Assembly (NCBI GenBank): GCA_006227775.1
Contig: SBFV01000403.1
Coordinates: 1 to 5,443 of the forward strand
From: Gammaproteobacteria bacterium
GTDB lineage: Bacteria; Pseudomonadota; Gammaproteobacteria; Chromatiales; Chromatiaceae
Length of the DNA stretch: 5,443 nucleotides
Direction: 5' to 3'
The position numbers were made by a program, and so were the translations under genes. Below, in pieces: positions 1-5,443 of this stretch. A model generated the notes under the pieces. The model worked only from the letters and a program-made list of their open reading frames with translations, was not told where the DNA came from and did no database searches. How positions within the stretch are numbered: the first letter of the stretch is position 1; each line of letters opens with the position of its first letter.

Positions 1-2311
1 CCCCATAGACGGGGTCGAAGCCGTCCTCGGCCAGCTTGTCGAGCACGGCCTCGTCCACTTCCACCTGGACTTGCCGCGCGGCCAGGCGGTGGATCAGTTC
101 ATCGACGAAGATGGTGGCGATGCGCCGCACCTCCGCTGGCTCCAGGTAATGGAAGACGATGACGTCGTCCAGGCGGTTCAAAAACTCCGGCTTGAAGAAG
201 CGTTTGACCTCGTGCAGCACCAGGTCGCGCGCCTCCTGGTAGCTGGGGGTGGCGGACTGGATGAAACCGATGGGGCGCTTGTCCGGTGATAGCGCCTCCG
301 TGCCCAGGTTGGAGGTGCCGATAAGGATGGTGTTGCGGAAGGACACCAGCCGCCCCTGGCCGTCGGTGAGGCGCCCGTCCTCCAGGATCTGCAGCAGCAT
401 GTTGAAGACGTCGGGGTGGGCCTTCTCCACCTCGTCCAGCAGCACCACCGTGTAAGGGTTGCGCCGCACCCGCTCGGTGAGCTGGCCGCCCTCGCCATAG
501 CCGATGTAGCCCGGCGGGGCGCCGATCATCTTGGAGACCTCGTGGCGCTCCATGTACTCGGACATGTCCAGGCGCACCACCCGCGACTCGTCGTCGAGCA
601 GGAAGGCGGCCAGGGCGCGGGCCAGCTCGGTCTTGCCGACGCCGGTGGGGCCGAGGAAGAGGAAGGAGCCGATGGGCCGTCGGGCCGAGCCGATGCCGGC
701 GCGGTTGCGGCGGATGGCGTCGGCCACGGCGCGCACGGCGTCGTCCTGGCCGACGATGCGCCGGTGCAGTTCCTCCTCCATGCGCGCCAGCTTGTCAGCC
801 TCGGCCTCCACCATGCGCGCCACCGGGATCCCGGTCCAGCGCGACACCACCTTGGCGATGTCCTCGGCGCGCACGTCCTGGTCCTCCCCGGCCCGCTCCC
901 GCTCCCAGGCCTGGCGGTCGTGGGCCAGTGTCTCCTCCAGGGCGAGGATGTCCATCTGCTGGCGGGCGGCGCCCTCGAAGTCCTGGGCGTTGAAGGCGGC
1001 GGTCTTGTCGCGCAGCAGGCGCTGGCGCTCCTGCTCCTTGTCGCGGATGGGGGCGGGGACCGAGATCAGGCGTAGGTGCTTGTGGGCGCCGGCCTCGTCC
1101 AGCAGGTCGATGGCCTTGTCCGGCAGGCGGCGGTCACTGATGTAGCGCTCGGCGAGCTGAGCGGCGGCATCCAGGGCGTCCGGGGCATAGTGGATCTGAT
1201 GGTGCTGCTCGTAGCGCGGGGCCAGGCCCTGGAGGATTTGCAGGGTCTCGGCGGCGCTGGGCTCGCGCACCAGGATGGGGTGAAAGCGCCGCTCCAGGGC
1301 CTTGTCGGTCTCGACGAAGCGGTGGTACTCGTCCAGGGTGTCGGCGCCGATGACCTGAAGGCTGCCCTGGGCCAGGGCGGTCTTGAGCAGGCTGGGGGCG
1401 TCCAGGCTACCGGAGCCGGCGCCGCCGCCGACGCCGACCACGGTATGCAGCTCGTCGATGAAGAGGATGACGCTGCCCTTGGCGGCGATGACCGCGTCGC
1501 GCACCGACTTGAGGCGCTCCTCGAACTCGCCGCGCATCTTGGCCCCGGCGATGAGATCGCCCATGTCCAGGGCCAGCAGGCGCTTGTTGAGCAGGGTATC
1601 CGGCACCTCGGCGTTGGCGATGCGCTGGGCCAGGCCCTCGACGATCACCGTCTTGCCCACCCCGGCCTCGCCGATCAGGGCCGGGTTGTTCTTCTTGCGC
1701 CGCGACAGGGTCTGGATGACCTGGGCGATCTCCTCCTCGCGGCCGATGACCGGGTCCAGGGCGTGCTGGCGCGCCAGTTCGGTGAGGTCGCGGGTGTAGC
1801 GCTCCAGGGGGTCCGGTTCCGATTCCGCCTCCTCGGAATTCATGTTGCGCCCGTGGCGAATCTCCTGCAGGGCCGCGCGGGCCTGGTCGTGGTTGAGGCC
1901 GGCCTCCCGCAGGCGCTCGGCGGCCCCGCCGCACTTGGGGTCGAACAGGGCAAGGAACAGGGTGCCGGTGGCGATGAAACTGTCACCGAGTTGCCGGGCC
2001 TCCTCTTGGGCGAGGCGGAACATCTCGGTGATGTCCGGGCTGACCAGGATCTGGTTGCCCTGGCGCGGCACCGCCTGCTGATAGTGCGACAAGATGGCCG
2101 CTCGCAGCCGGCTGACCGTTTCCGCCGCAGTGGGCACCAGTCGCTCCAGGACCCGCAGGGGCTCAGCATCCGGTTGGGCGAGGAGGGCGAGGAGGATGAA
2201 GTCGGTGGTCAGCAGGTTCTGCCGCAGGCCGACCAGTTCCGTCACCGCCAGCTCCAGGGTGCGGGCGACCTTTTTGGTGCTGAACTGGGCGTAGTTCTCG
2301 AAGACGGCCAT
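1..2311 (-). CDS. clpC: ClpC-type AAA+ unfoldase (Hsp100), C-terminus cut by window edge
   Basis: Hsp100 ATPase that unfolds proteins by threading them through a hexameric ring, usually for ClpP; cytoplasmic. Reading from ATG at 2311 gives 770 residues with no stop, so about 40-60 C-terminal residues are missing. Seen in order: a double Clp N-domain (about 7-152); an acidic linker (158-170); AAA-1 with Walker A GEAGVGKT (214-221), Walker B FIDE (284-287) and arginine fingers R341/R342; a short middle domain (411-488) with a UVR-like segment (440-455); AAA-2 with Walker A GPTGVGKT (554-561), Walker B LLDE (624-627), pore loop GYIGYGEGG (601-609), sensor-1 N668 and arginine finger R713. The short middle domain and an IGF tripeptide (681-683), where ClpC has its ClpP-binding VGF loop, argue for ClpC over ClpB. 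ClpB has a coiled-coil middle domain about twice as long and no such loop. Oddities: Met259 replaces the usual pore-1 aromatic, and GADT (322-325) stands where GATT is typical. An automated pipeline could name it ClpB. The family is certain; ClpC against another Hsp100 subgroup is likely. Confidence 0.93.
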   Translation of the reverse strand, partial: MAVFENYAQFSTKKVARTLELAVTELVGLRQNLLTTDFILLALLAQPDAEPLRVLERLVPTAAETVSRLRAAILSHYQQAVPRQGNQILVSPDITEMFRLAQEEARQLGDSFIATGTLFLALFDPKCGGAAERLREAGLNHDQARAALQEIRHGRNMNSEEAESEPDPLERYTRDLTELARQHALDPVIGREEEIAQVIQTLSRRKKNNPALIGEAGVGKTVIVEGLAQRIANAEVPDTLLNKRLLALDMGDLIAGAKMRGEFEERLKSVRDAVIAAKGSVILFIDELHTVVGVGGGAGSGSLDAPSLLKTALAQGSLQVIGADTLDEYHRFVETDKALERRFHPILVREPSAAETLQILQGLAPRYEQHHQIHYAPDALDAAAQLAERYISDRRLPDKAIDLLDEAGAHKHLRLISVPAPIRDKEQERQRLLRDKTAAFNAQDFEGAARQQMDILALEETLAHDRQAWERERAGEDQDVRAEDIAKVVSRWTGIPVARMVEAEADKLARMEEELHRRIVGQDDAVRAVADAIRRNRAGIGSARRPIGSFLFLGPTGVGKTELARALAAFLLDDESRVVRLDMSEYMERHEVSKMIGAPPGYIGYGEGGQLTERVRRNPYTVVLLDEVEKAHPDVFNMLLQILEDGRLTDGQGRLVSFRNTILIGTSNLGTEALSPDKRPIGFIQSATPSYQEARDLVLHEVKRFFKPEFLNRLDDVIVFHYLEPAEVRRIATIFVDELIHRLAARQVQVEVDEAVLDKLAEDGFDPVYG

Positions 2312-2316
2312 GGTTT

Positions 2317-2321
2317 CTCCC
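2317..2321 (-). promoter_or_regulatory. Shine-Dalgarno sequence of clpC
   Basis: On the minus strand GGGAG lies five bases upstream of the ATG at 2311. The protein read from this ATG begins directly with the Clp N-domain, so the site and the family alignment agree on the start. Confidence 0.7.
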
Positions 2322-2323
2322 GT

Positions 2324-2347
2324 TCAACCCGCGCCGGTCAACCCGCG
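2324..2347. repeat. Direct repeat TCAACCCGCG x2, 14-base period
   Basis: The 10-base sequence TCAACCCGCG occurs at 2324-2333 and again, perfectly, at 2338-2347, so the copies are spaced 14 bases start to start. It sits 13-36 bases upstream of the clpC start codon, between the ribosome-binding site and the hairpin at 2350-2370. It could be chance in GC-rich DNA or part of a regulatory site; nothing seen decides this. Confidence 0.45.
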
Positions 2348-2349
2348 GG

Positions 2350-2370
2350 GGGTCGCGATCGTGGCGACCC
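2350..2370 (-). repeat. Perfect 7-bp stem-loop in clpC leader
   Basis: GGGTCGC (2350-2356) and GCGACCC (2364-2370) form a perfect 7-base-pair stem around a 7-base loop. It lies about 40 bases upstream of the clpC start codon, so it would be in the 5' untranslated region of the mRNA. It has no trailing U-run, so it is not a classical terminator. It might be a structural or operator element; function is unknown. Confidence 0.45.
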
Positions 2371-2484
2371 TGGAAATGCCTCCATGCCTTCTGGTTCCGG
2401 CGGGAAACCGGAGTGGGAAAGGACTAATTCCCCCATCGGACCGGAAAACCTGGGTGGATGCCGGCTAAGGAATGCGTCCATTTA

Positions 2485-2514
2485 CAAGTTCCCGTTTTGT
2501 CCCCGGGGAGCTTG
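2485..2514. repeat. Imperfect inverted repeat, 9-base arms
   Basis: CAAGTTCCC (2485-2493) is matched by GGGAGCTTG (2506-2514), eight of nine positions complementary, around a 12-base spacer. It lies 52 bases beyond the stop codon of the small membrane protein and about 170 bases upstream of clpC. Without a U-run it is a poor intrinsic terminator. A binding site for a dimeric regulator is possible but not shown. Confidence 0.35.
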
Positions 2515-2565
2515 CTCAATGCGGGAAACCATGGATGGACGGATGCTCGCGATAGGTTGCCGACA

Positions 2566-2928
2566 TCAACGGTGCTTTTTGCCCACGCTCTCCATGTGAT
2601 TGATCCAAGCGCTGAACCAGCGCACGGGGGAGCCGTTGTAGTTGCGGCGTCCAGCGAAGGTGCCGAAGCACTTTTCGTCATTTCCGGCAAAGCGGGAGGA
2701 GCCTACAGCCAGGAGCCCCAGCGTCAGAAAGCTGATCAGGACGATGGCGCCGATCAGTAACCCGCCATGGAGCAGCCAATCGTGACGCAGCCAGGTGGAG
2801 ATGTCCCGATAGTAAGCGACCGCCACCCAGATGGTGCCGAACAGGAGTACGACCGCCAGCAGGGAGAAGAAATCGGCAATGCGCTCGTGGGAACGGGAAA
2901 AACCCTTGATTTCTTTGCAGATGCTCAT
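2566..2928 (-). CDS. Small two-span membrane protein of unknown function
   Basis: A 120-residue protein that I do not recognise. Two hydrophobic stretches long enough to cross the membrane lie at about residues 20-40 and 55-76, joined by a short loop (RDISTWLRHD). The N-terminus is basic (KEIK, HER) and the tail after residue 77 is polar and basic, so the positive-inside rule predicts both ends in the cytoplasm. There is no signal peptide cleavage motif. Two cysteines, C4 and C87, lie on the predicted cytoplasmic side. The start at 2928 is chosen because GAGGAGG precedes it at ideal spacing. An in-frame ATG at 2988 would add 20 polar residues and has no comparable site. It lies 93 bases after the permease gene on the same strand and about 250 bases before clpC, so it could be the last gene of the sulfur cluster or stand alone. 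The coding call is well supported; no function is claimed. Confidence 0.75.
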   Translation of the reverse strand: MSICKEIKGFSRSHERIADFFSLLAVVLLFGTIWVAVAYYRDISTWLRHDWLLHGGLLIGAIVLISFLTLGLLAVGSSRFAGNDEKCFGTFAGRRNYNGSPVRWFSAWINHMESVGKKHR

Positions 2929-2936
2929 GAAAAGTG

Positions 2937-2943
2937 CCTCCTC
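2937..2943 (-). promoter_or_regulatory. Strong Shine-Dalgarno GAGGAGG fixing the small-protein start
   Basis: On the minus strand GAGGAGG ends eight bases before the ATG at 2928. It is the best ribosome-binding site in the window, and it argues against the longer reading from the ATG at 2988. Confidence 0.8.
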
Positions 2944-3021
2944 GTAAGTCTTGTTGTCGCGGTGAGGGCGCCTGGACCCCGACGGCAAGGATAAGGGTTT
3001 GGGGGCGCTGGGGAAAGCGAC
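2944..3021. other. Short intergenic gap between permease and small-protein genes
   Basis: These 78 bases, between the permease stop and the ribosome-binding site of the small protein, contain no clear promoter and no hairpin followed by a U-run. Whether the two genes share a transcript cannot be settled from sequence. Confidence 0.4.
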
Positions 3022-3867
3022 TCAGGCGCCGATGGGGGTGGAGCGCCACAGCAGGAGCAGGCCCGTGATCAGGATGAGGCCGAAGGTCAGTCGCCGATAG
3101 TCATGAGGTCCCAGGTGCCGGTAGAGCCGTATACCCAGGTGGGTGCCCATGACTAAGAGGGGCAAGGACCAGAGGAACCAGATCAGGACCTGGTGGGTGA
3201 TCAGCCCCCCCGCGGCCAGGGCCACCAGGGTGACGAGGTTGGAGAGGGCGAAAAAGAGGGCCAGGGTCGCCTTCTGCTGGTCCATTCCCCACTCCGGATG
3301 GGCGGCGACATGCAGGATGATGGGGGGACCACTGGTGCTGAAGGCAGCCCCTAGCGCCCCGGAGACCATCCCCAGGGTGAGGCGCCATTCCCGCAGCCAG
3401 CGGGAGCGAGGCTGGCGACCGGTCAGGGAGAGCAGGGCATAACCGGCGAGGAAGGCGCCGAGGGCGCCTAGCATAAGTGGCCCCGGCGCGCGGGTTAGGA
3501 GCGCCAGGCCCAATGGCGTACCCAGGACAAAGCCCCAGAGCAACCCCTTGACCCGGTCCATGCGGATGGCGCGGCGCAGGTGGAGGAGGACCTGCAAGGA
3601 GATCAGGGGGCTGAGGAGGGTGATGAGCGGAACCACCGTCTCCAGGGGCAGGAACAAGGCCAGCAGGGGCGCCGCCACCAGGCCGGAGCCGAAACCCGCC
3701 AGGCCCTGCACCAGGCCCCCCAGCAGGGCTATGCTGAGGATGGGCGCCAGCAGGGGATCGAGGAGGGGCGCGTTCAACTGGCTCTGGACGAAGGAGCCGA
3801 GGTCGGAACGGTCGAGCCCGACCGCCAGCCGGCGATCAAGGCTGAACCTCCGGGACCGGACCCGCAT
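3022..3867 (-). CDS. TauE/SafE-family membrane permease (putative sulfite/organosulfur anion exporter)
   Basis: Integral inner-membrane protein of 281 residues from ATG at 3867, with about eight predicted spans between residues 42 and 274. Two internal repeats typical of TauE/SafE (formerly DUF81) are visible: one near 51-74 (GLVQGLAGFGSGL) and one near 166-188 containing STSGPPIILHVA. Family members have been linked to export of sulfite, sulfoacetate and similar anions, but substrate cannot be read from sequence. The neighbouring APS kinase makes a sulfur substrate plausible. The start is uncertain. ATG at 3867 overlaps the upstream gene by 32 bases and has no Shine-Dalgarno sequence, and the first 35 residues are basic and not family-like. 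TTG at 3777 would give 251 residues, closer to family length. The open frame continues upstream of 3867 but there it reads inside the Toprim gene and is not protein-like. Family assignment is firm; start and substrate are not. Confidence 0.88.
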   Translation of the reverse strand: MRVRSRRFSLDRRLAVGLDRSDLGSFVQSQLNAPLLDPLLAPILSIALLGGLVQGLAGFGSGLVAAPLLALFLPLETVVPLITLLSPLISLQVLLHLRRAIRMDRVKGLLWGFVLGTPLGLALLTRAPGPLMLGALGAFLAGYALLSLTGRQPRSRWLREWRLTLGMVSGALGAAFSTSGPPIILHVAAHPEWGMDQQKATLALFFALSNLVTLVALAAGGLITHQVLIWFLWSLPLLVMGTHLGIRLYRHLGPHDYRRLTFGLILITGLLLLWRSTPIGA

Positions 3868-5209
3868 AAGGCGAGAGGGGTGCCGCCAGCGGGCTGGATG
3901 GGTCCAGTGCCTCCTGTTCCAGGGGGGCGAGACCCAGGGCCAGCCACTTTCTGGCCAGGTCGCCCGCGGCGCCCTCCGTGGCGCCGGTTTGGACCAGGGC
4001 GCGGAGTTCGTCCCGGGTCCAGCCGCGACCGAGTGGCCGGAAGCCGGGGTGGGGGGACGAACTGGAGCCAGGGCCCGTTGGGGAGCGGCGGCTAGCCTCA
4101 GGCATGACGCCTGCAACCTGGCCGCGCCTGACAAGGCTGGCCGCTTCCTCCGGATCGGGGATGGGGTCCGGGACCGTCATGAGATGGGGCAATACCCGGT
4201 GGTGGCCACAGGTGGCGGCGACCCGATCGTAGGTGCGAAGCCCGCCCAGATCCCGGTCGCCCCAGTGATAGCAAGGGCAATCCGCGGGCAGAACCTGATC
4301 CAGCCAGTTCAGGATGCGGACCAGGGCAGGGGCGGGATAACCGGCGGTGCAGATCACGACGCCATGGTCCTCGACCTCGCGAACCTGGCGCTGGAAGCTG
4401 GCCAGGTTTTCGATGGTCATCAGGTAGGGGACCTGGGTGTTGACCTGGATCCCCCTCACGGCATCGGGTGACAGGGCGACGAAGGGTCTCAGCGGTTGCA
4501 GGTCCCAGATCACGCCGTCGTAGTCCAAGACCAAGGGACCTTTGATGAAAAGGGGCGGTGGGAACTTCTCCAGCCCCAAGGCGCGGAAGAGGCCGGTGTC
4601 GTCCTCCCAAGAGGACCAGTCCGGATTGCGGCGCAGCAGGGTGCCGAGCGGGTCCAGCAGGGTATCGAGGGCCTTGGGGTCCCCCAGCAGATGGACGCCG
4701 AAGCAGCGCAGATCCAGCCCTTTCTGCTCTCCCGCGGCGACGGCGCGGGCCGCCTTGAAAAGATTGACGGCCCTGGCCGTATCGGCGCCGGGAATACGAT
4801 AGGGGGCCCCGCCGCGGCGCCATTGGCGCAGGGCATCGGCATAGGCGTCGCGCAACCAGCCGGGGGCCTCGGTCATGAGGGATTCGAGCCCCTGGAGGAT
4901 GGCCCGGGCCTGGGTGGCGGCCCGGGAGACCCCCAGCCAGGCCGCCAGTTGGTCCGGGTCGCGGATACGGATGCGTCGCAGATCCTGGGCGGCGGCACCA
5001 CGGCCCCATTCCAGGGTCACGCCGCCGGCGGCCTGGGCACTCTCCAGCAGGGCGTGAAGGGCGTCGCCCTCGCCCAGGTCCCGGAGCGCGAAGTAGGCGT
5101 GGGCGGAGCGCTCCCCAATGGGAACCGAGTCCCGTCCGCCCCGGTCCACCTGGGCCAGTAGCTTGAGCAGCAGGGCCCGAGCGACCTGGGCGGGGGTTTC
5201 CCGGCTCAT
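3836..5209 (-). CDS. JetD-like (DUF2220-type) Toprim-domain protein
   Basis: A 457-residue cytoplasmic protein. Residues 1-95 look like a winged-helix DNA-binding region, with a helix (LHALLESAQA) followed by strands (GVTLEWGR, LRRIRIRD). Residues 96-220 are mostly helical. Residues 225-345 match the Toprim pattern of the JetD C-terminal domain: IENLASF with Glu267, then VVICTAGYPAPAL (284-296), then YHWGDRDLGGL (314-324) with Asp318 and Asp320, then a strand ending HLM (342-344). The acidic residues expected to bind metal are all present, so the domain may be catalytic. A Ser/Pro-rich linker (371-395) leads to a C-terminal helical piece (396-434). JetD is the DNA-cleaving subunit of Wadjet plasmid-defence condensins, but no condensin genes are seen here. 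The start ATG overlaps the cysC stop as ATGA, and no good Shine-Dalgarno sequence is near, so translational coupling is likely. A related Toprim family such as DUF2399 is the alternative. The Toprim call is strong; a defence role is only a possibility. Confidence 0.85.
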   Translation of the reverse strand: MSRETPAQVARALLLKLLAQVDRGGRDSVPIGERSAHAYFALRDLGEGDALHALLESAQAAGGVTLEWGRGAAAQDLRRIRIRDPDQLAAWLGVSRAATQARAILQGLESLMTEAPGWLRDAYADALRQWRRGGAPYRIPGADTARAVNLFKAARAVAAGEQKGLDLRCFGVHLLGDPKALDTLLDPLGTLLRRNPDWSSWEDDTGLFRALGLEKFPPPLFIKGPLVLDYDGVIWDLQPLRPFVALSPDAVRGIQVNTQVPYLMTIENLASFQRQVREVEDHGVVICTAGYPAPALVRILNWLDQVLPADCPCYHWGDRDLGGLRTYDRVAATCGHHRVLPHLMTVPDPIPDPEEAASLVRRGQVAGVMPEASRRSPTGPGSSSSPHPGFRPLGRGWTRDELRALVQTGATEGAAGDLARKWLALGLAPLEQEALDPSSPLAAPLSPYAGPVPEVQP

Positions 5210-5443
5210 GGGGCAGACCGCGCCGGGATGATCTCCTGGAGGATCAGGTAATCGATGACGCGCGCGGCGAGTTGGTGCGGGGTCTCCTCACCGCCCGCCA
5301 GGATCAGTTCCGGGTGCAGGGGAGGCTCGTAGGGGTCGTCGATACCGGTAAAGCCCTTGATCTCGCCGGCGCGGGCCTTCTTGTAGAGCCCCTTGGGGTC
5401 GCGCCGCTCGCAGACCTCGATGGGGGTGTCGACAAAGACCTCA
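5206..5443 (-). CDS. cysC: Adenylylsulfate (APS) kinase, C-terminal part
   Basis: Cytoplasmic enzyme that phosphorylates APS with ATP to give PAPS in sulfate assimilation. Only the last 78 residues are in the window; the P-loop and N-terminus lie beyond position 5443. The visible part carries the strongest family signatures: EVFVDTPIEVCERRDPKGLY, then KKARAGEIKGFTGIDDPYEP, which is the mobile lid and the APS-binding FTGIDxPYE segment. It ends with a typical helix (HQLAARVIDYLILQ). The stop codon overlaps the start of the next gene (ATGA), indicating an operon. From this fragment I cannot tell a stand-alone CysC of about 200 residues from the C-terminal domain of a bifunctional CysNC protein. 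Identity as APS kinase is very likely. Confidence 0.93.
   Translation of the reverse strand, partial: EVFVDTPIEVCERRDPKGLYKKARAGEIKGFTGIDDPYEPPLHPELILAGGEETPHQLAARVIDYLILQEIIPARSAP

Larger units (their letters stand above)
2312..2565. other. Intergenic region, leader of clpC
   Basis: This is the only sizeable gap (254 bases) between genes, and it should contain the clpC promoter and the 3' end of the small membrane protein transcript. I looked on the minus strand for sigma-70, sigma-32 (CTTGAAA / CCCCAT) and sigma-54 (GG / GC) patterns and for a CIRCE element. None was convincing. The best partial match to a heat-shock -35 is CTTGTAA at 2482-2488, with no suitable -10 at the right distance. 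No intrinsic terminator with a U-run follows the upstream gene. Three small repeat structures in this gap are listed separately. Plus-strand reading frames here resemble no protein family I recognise. Confidence 0.6.

Noticed and set aside
2341..2385. A 15-codon leader peptide (from ATG on the minus strand at 2385) before clpC
   Set aside because: The purine-rich run AGAAGG is only one base from the ATG, too close to work as a ribosome-binding site, and the peptide has no features of an attenuator.
2471..2488. Heat-shock (sigma-32) promoter for clpC
   Set aside because: CTTGTAA resembles the -35 element, but no CCCCAT-like -10 lies 13-17 bases downstream.
416..2599. Two long plus-strand reading frames (416-1075 and 1076-2599) facing clpC
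   Set aside because: They are antisense to a gene with all expected AAA+ motifs. Their composition (rich in Gly, Ala, Leu, Val, Gln) is what the complement of GC-rich coding DNA gives, and no domain is visible.
3868..4134. Extension of the permease frame to an ATG at 4134
   Set aside because: The extra 89 residues are Arg/Pro/Trp-rich, would overlap the Toprim gene by about 300 bases, and are unlike any TauE/SafE N-terminus.
3548..4471. Plus-strand reading frame of 307 codons
   Set aside because: It is antisense to the permease and Toprim genes, begins with an Arg-rich stretch typical of a shadow frame, and has no recognisable domain.
4496..5161. Plus-strand reading frame of 221 codons
   Set aside because: It lies wholly within the Toprim gene on the other strand, and its Gly/Gln/Ala-rich composition is that of a shadow frame.
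3836..5209. A complete Wadjet defence system
   Set aside because: Only the JetD-like component is seen. No JetA, JetB or JetC lies on the visible side, and the upstream neighbour is APS kinase.

Overview
The window is GC-rich and almost fully coding. All five recognisable genes lie on the minus strand, so transcription runs from position 5443 towards position 1. Codon use is strongly biased to G/C in the third position. The best-supported picture is a proteobacterial chromosome. A gene for sulfate activation next to a TauE/SafE permease, together with a ClpC-type rather than ClpA-type Hsp100, would fit a sulfur-metabolising gammaproteobacterium such as a purple sulfur bacterium, but that assignment is an inference. 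I see no tRNA, rRNA, CRISPR array, insertion sequence or phage gene.

Layout in transcription order: (1) 5206-5443, the last 78 residues of an adenylylsulfate (APS) kinase, CysC or the CysC part of a CysNC fusion, cut by the window edge. (2) 3836-5209, a 457-residue protein with a Toprim-type domain of the DUF2220/JetD C-terminal kind (Glu267, Asp318, Asp320), overlapping cysC by ATGA. (3) 3022-3867, a TauE/SafE-family membrane permease overlapping gene 2 by 32 bases. (4) 2566-2928, a 120-residue protein with two predicted membrane spans, unknown function, good Shine-Dalgarno sequence. (5) 1-2311, a ClpC-type AAA+ unfoldase lacking only its extreme C-terminus, which lies outside the window.

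Genes 1-3 overlap and are probably translated as a coupled operon. APS kinase makes PAPS for sulfate reduction or sulfation, and the permease may export sulfite or another small organosulfur anion, so these two make metabolic sense together. The Toprim protein between them does not. Its nearest recognisable relatives are the JetD nuclease subunit of Wadjet plasmid-defence condensins, yet no JetA, JetB or JetC is visible. This orphan JetD-like gene inside a sulfur operon is the most interesting feature. The small membrane protein and ClpC are separated from that operon and from each other by intergenic gaps and may be transcribed independently.

The only sizeable non-coding stretch is 2312-2565, the clpC leader. 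It holds three small repeat structures but no promoter I can defend.
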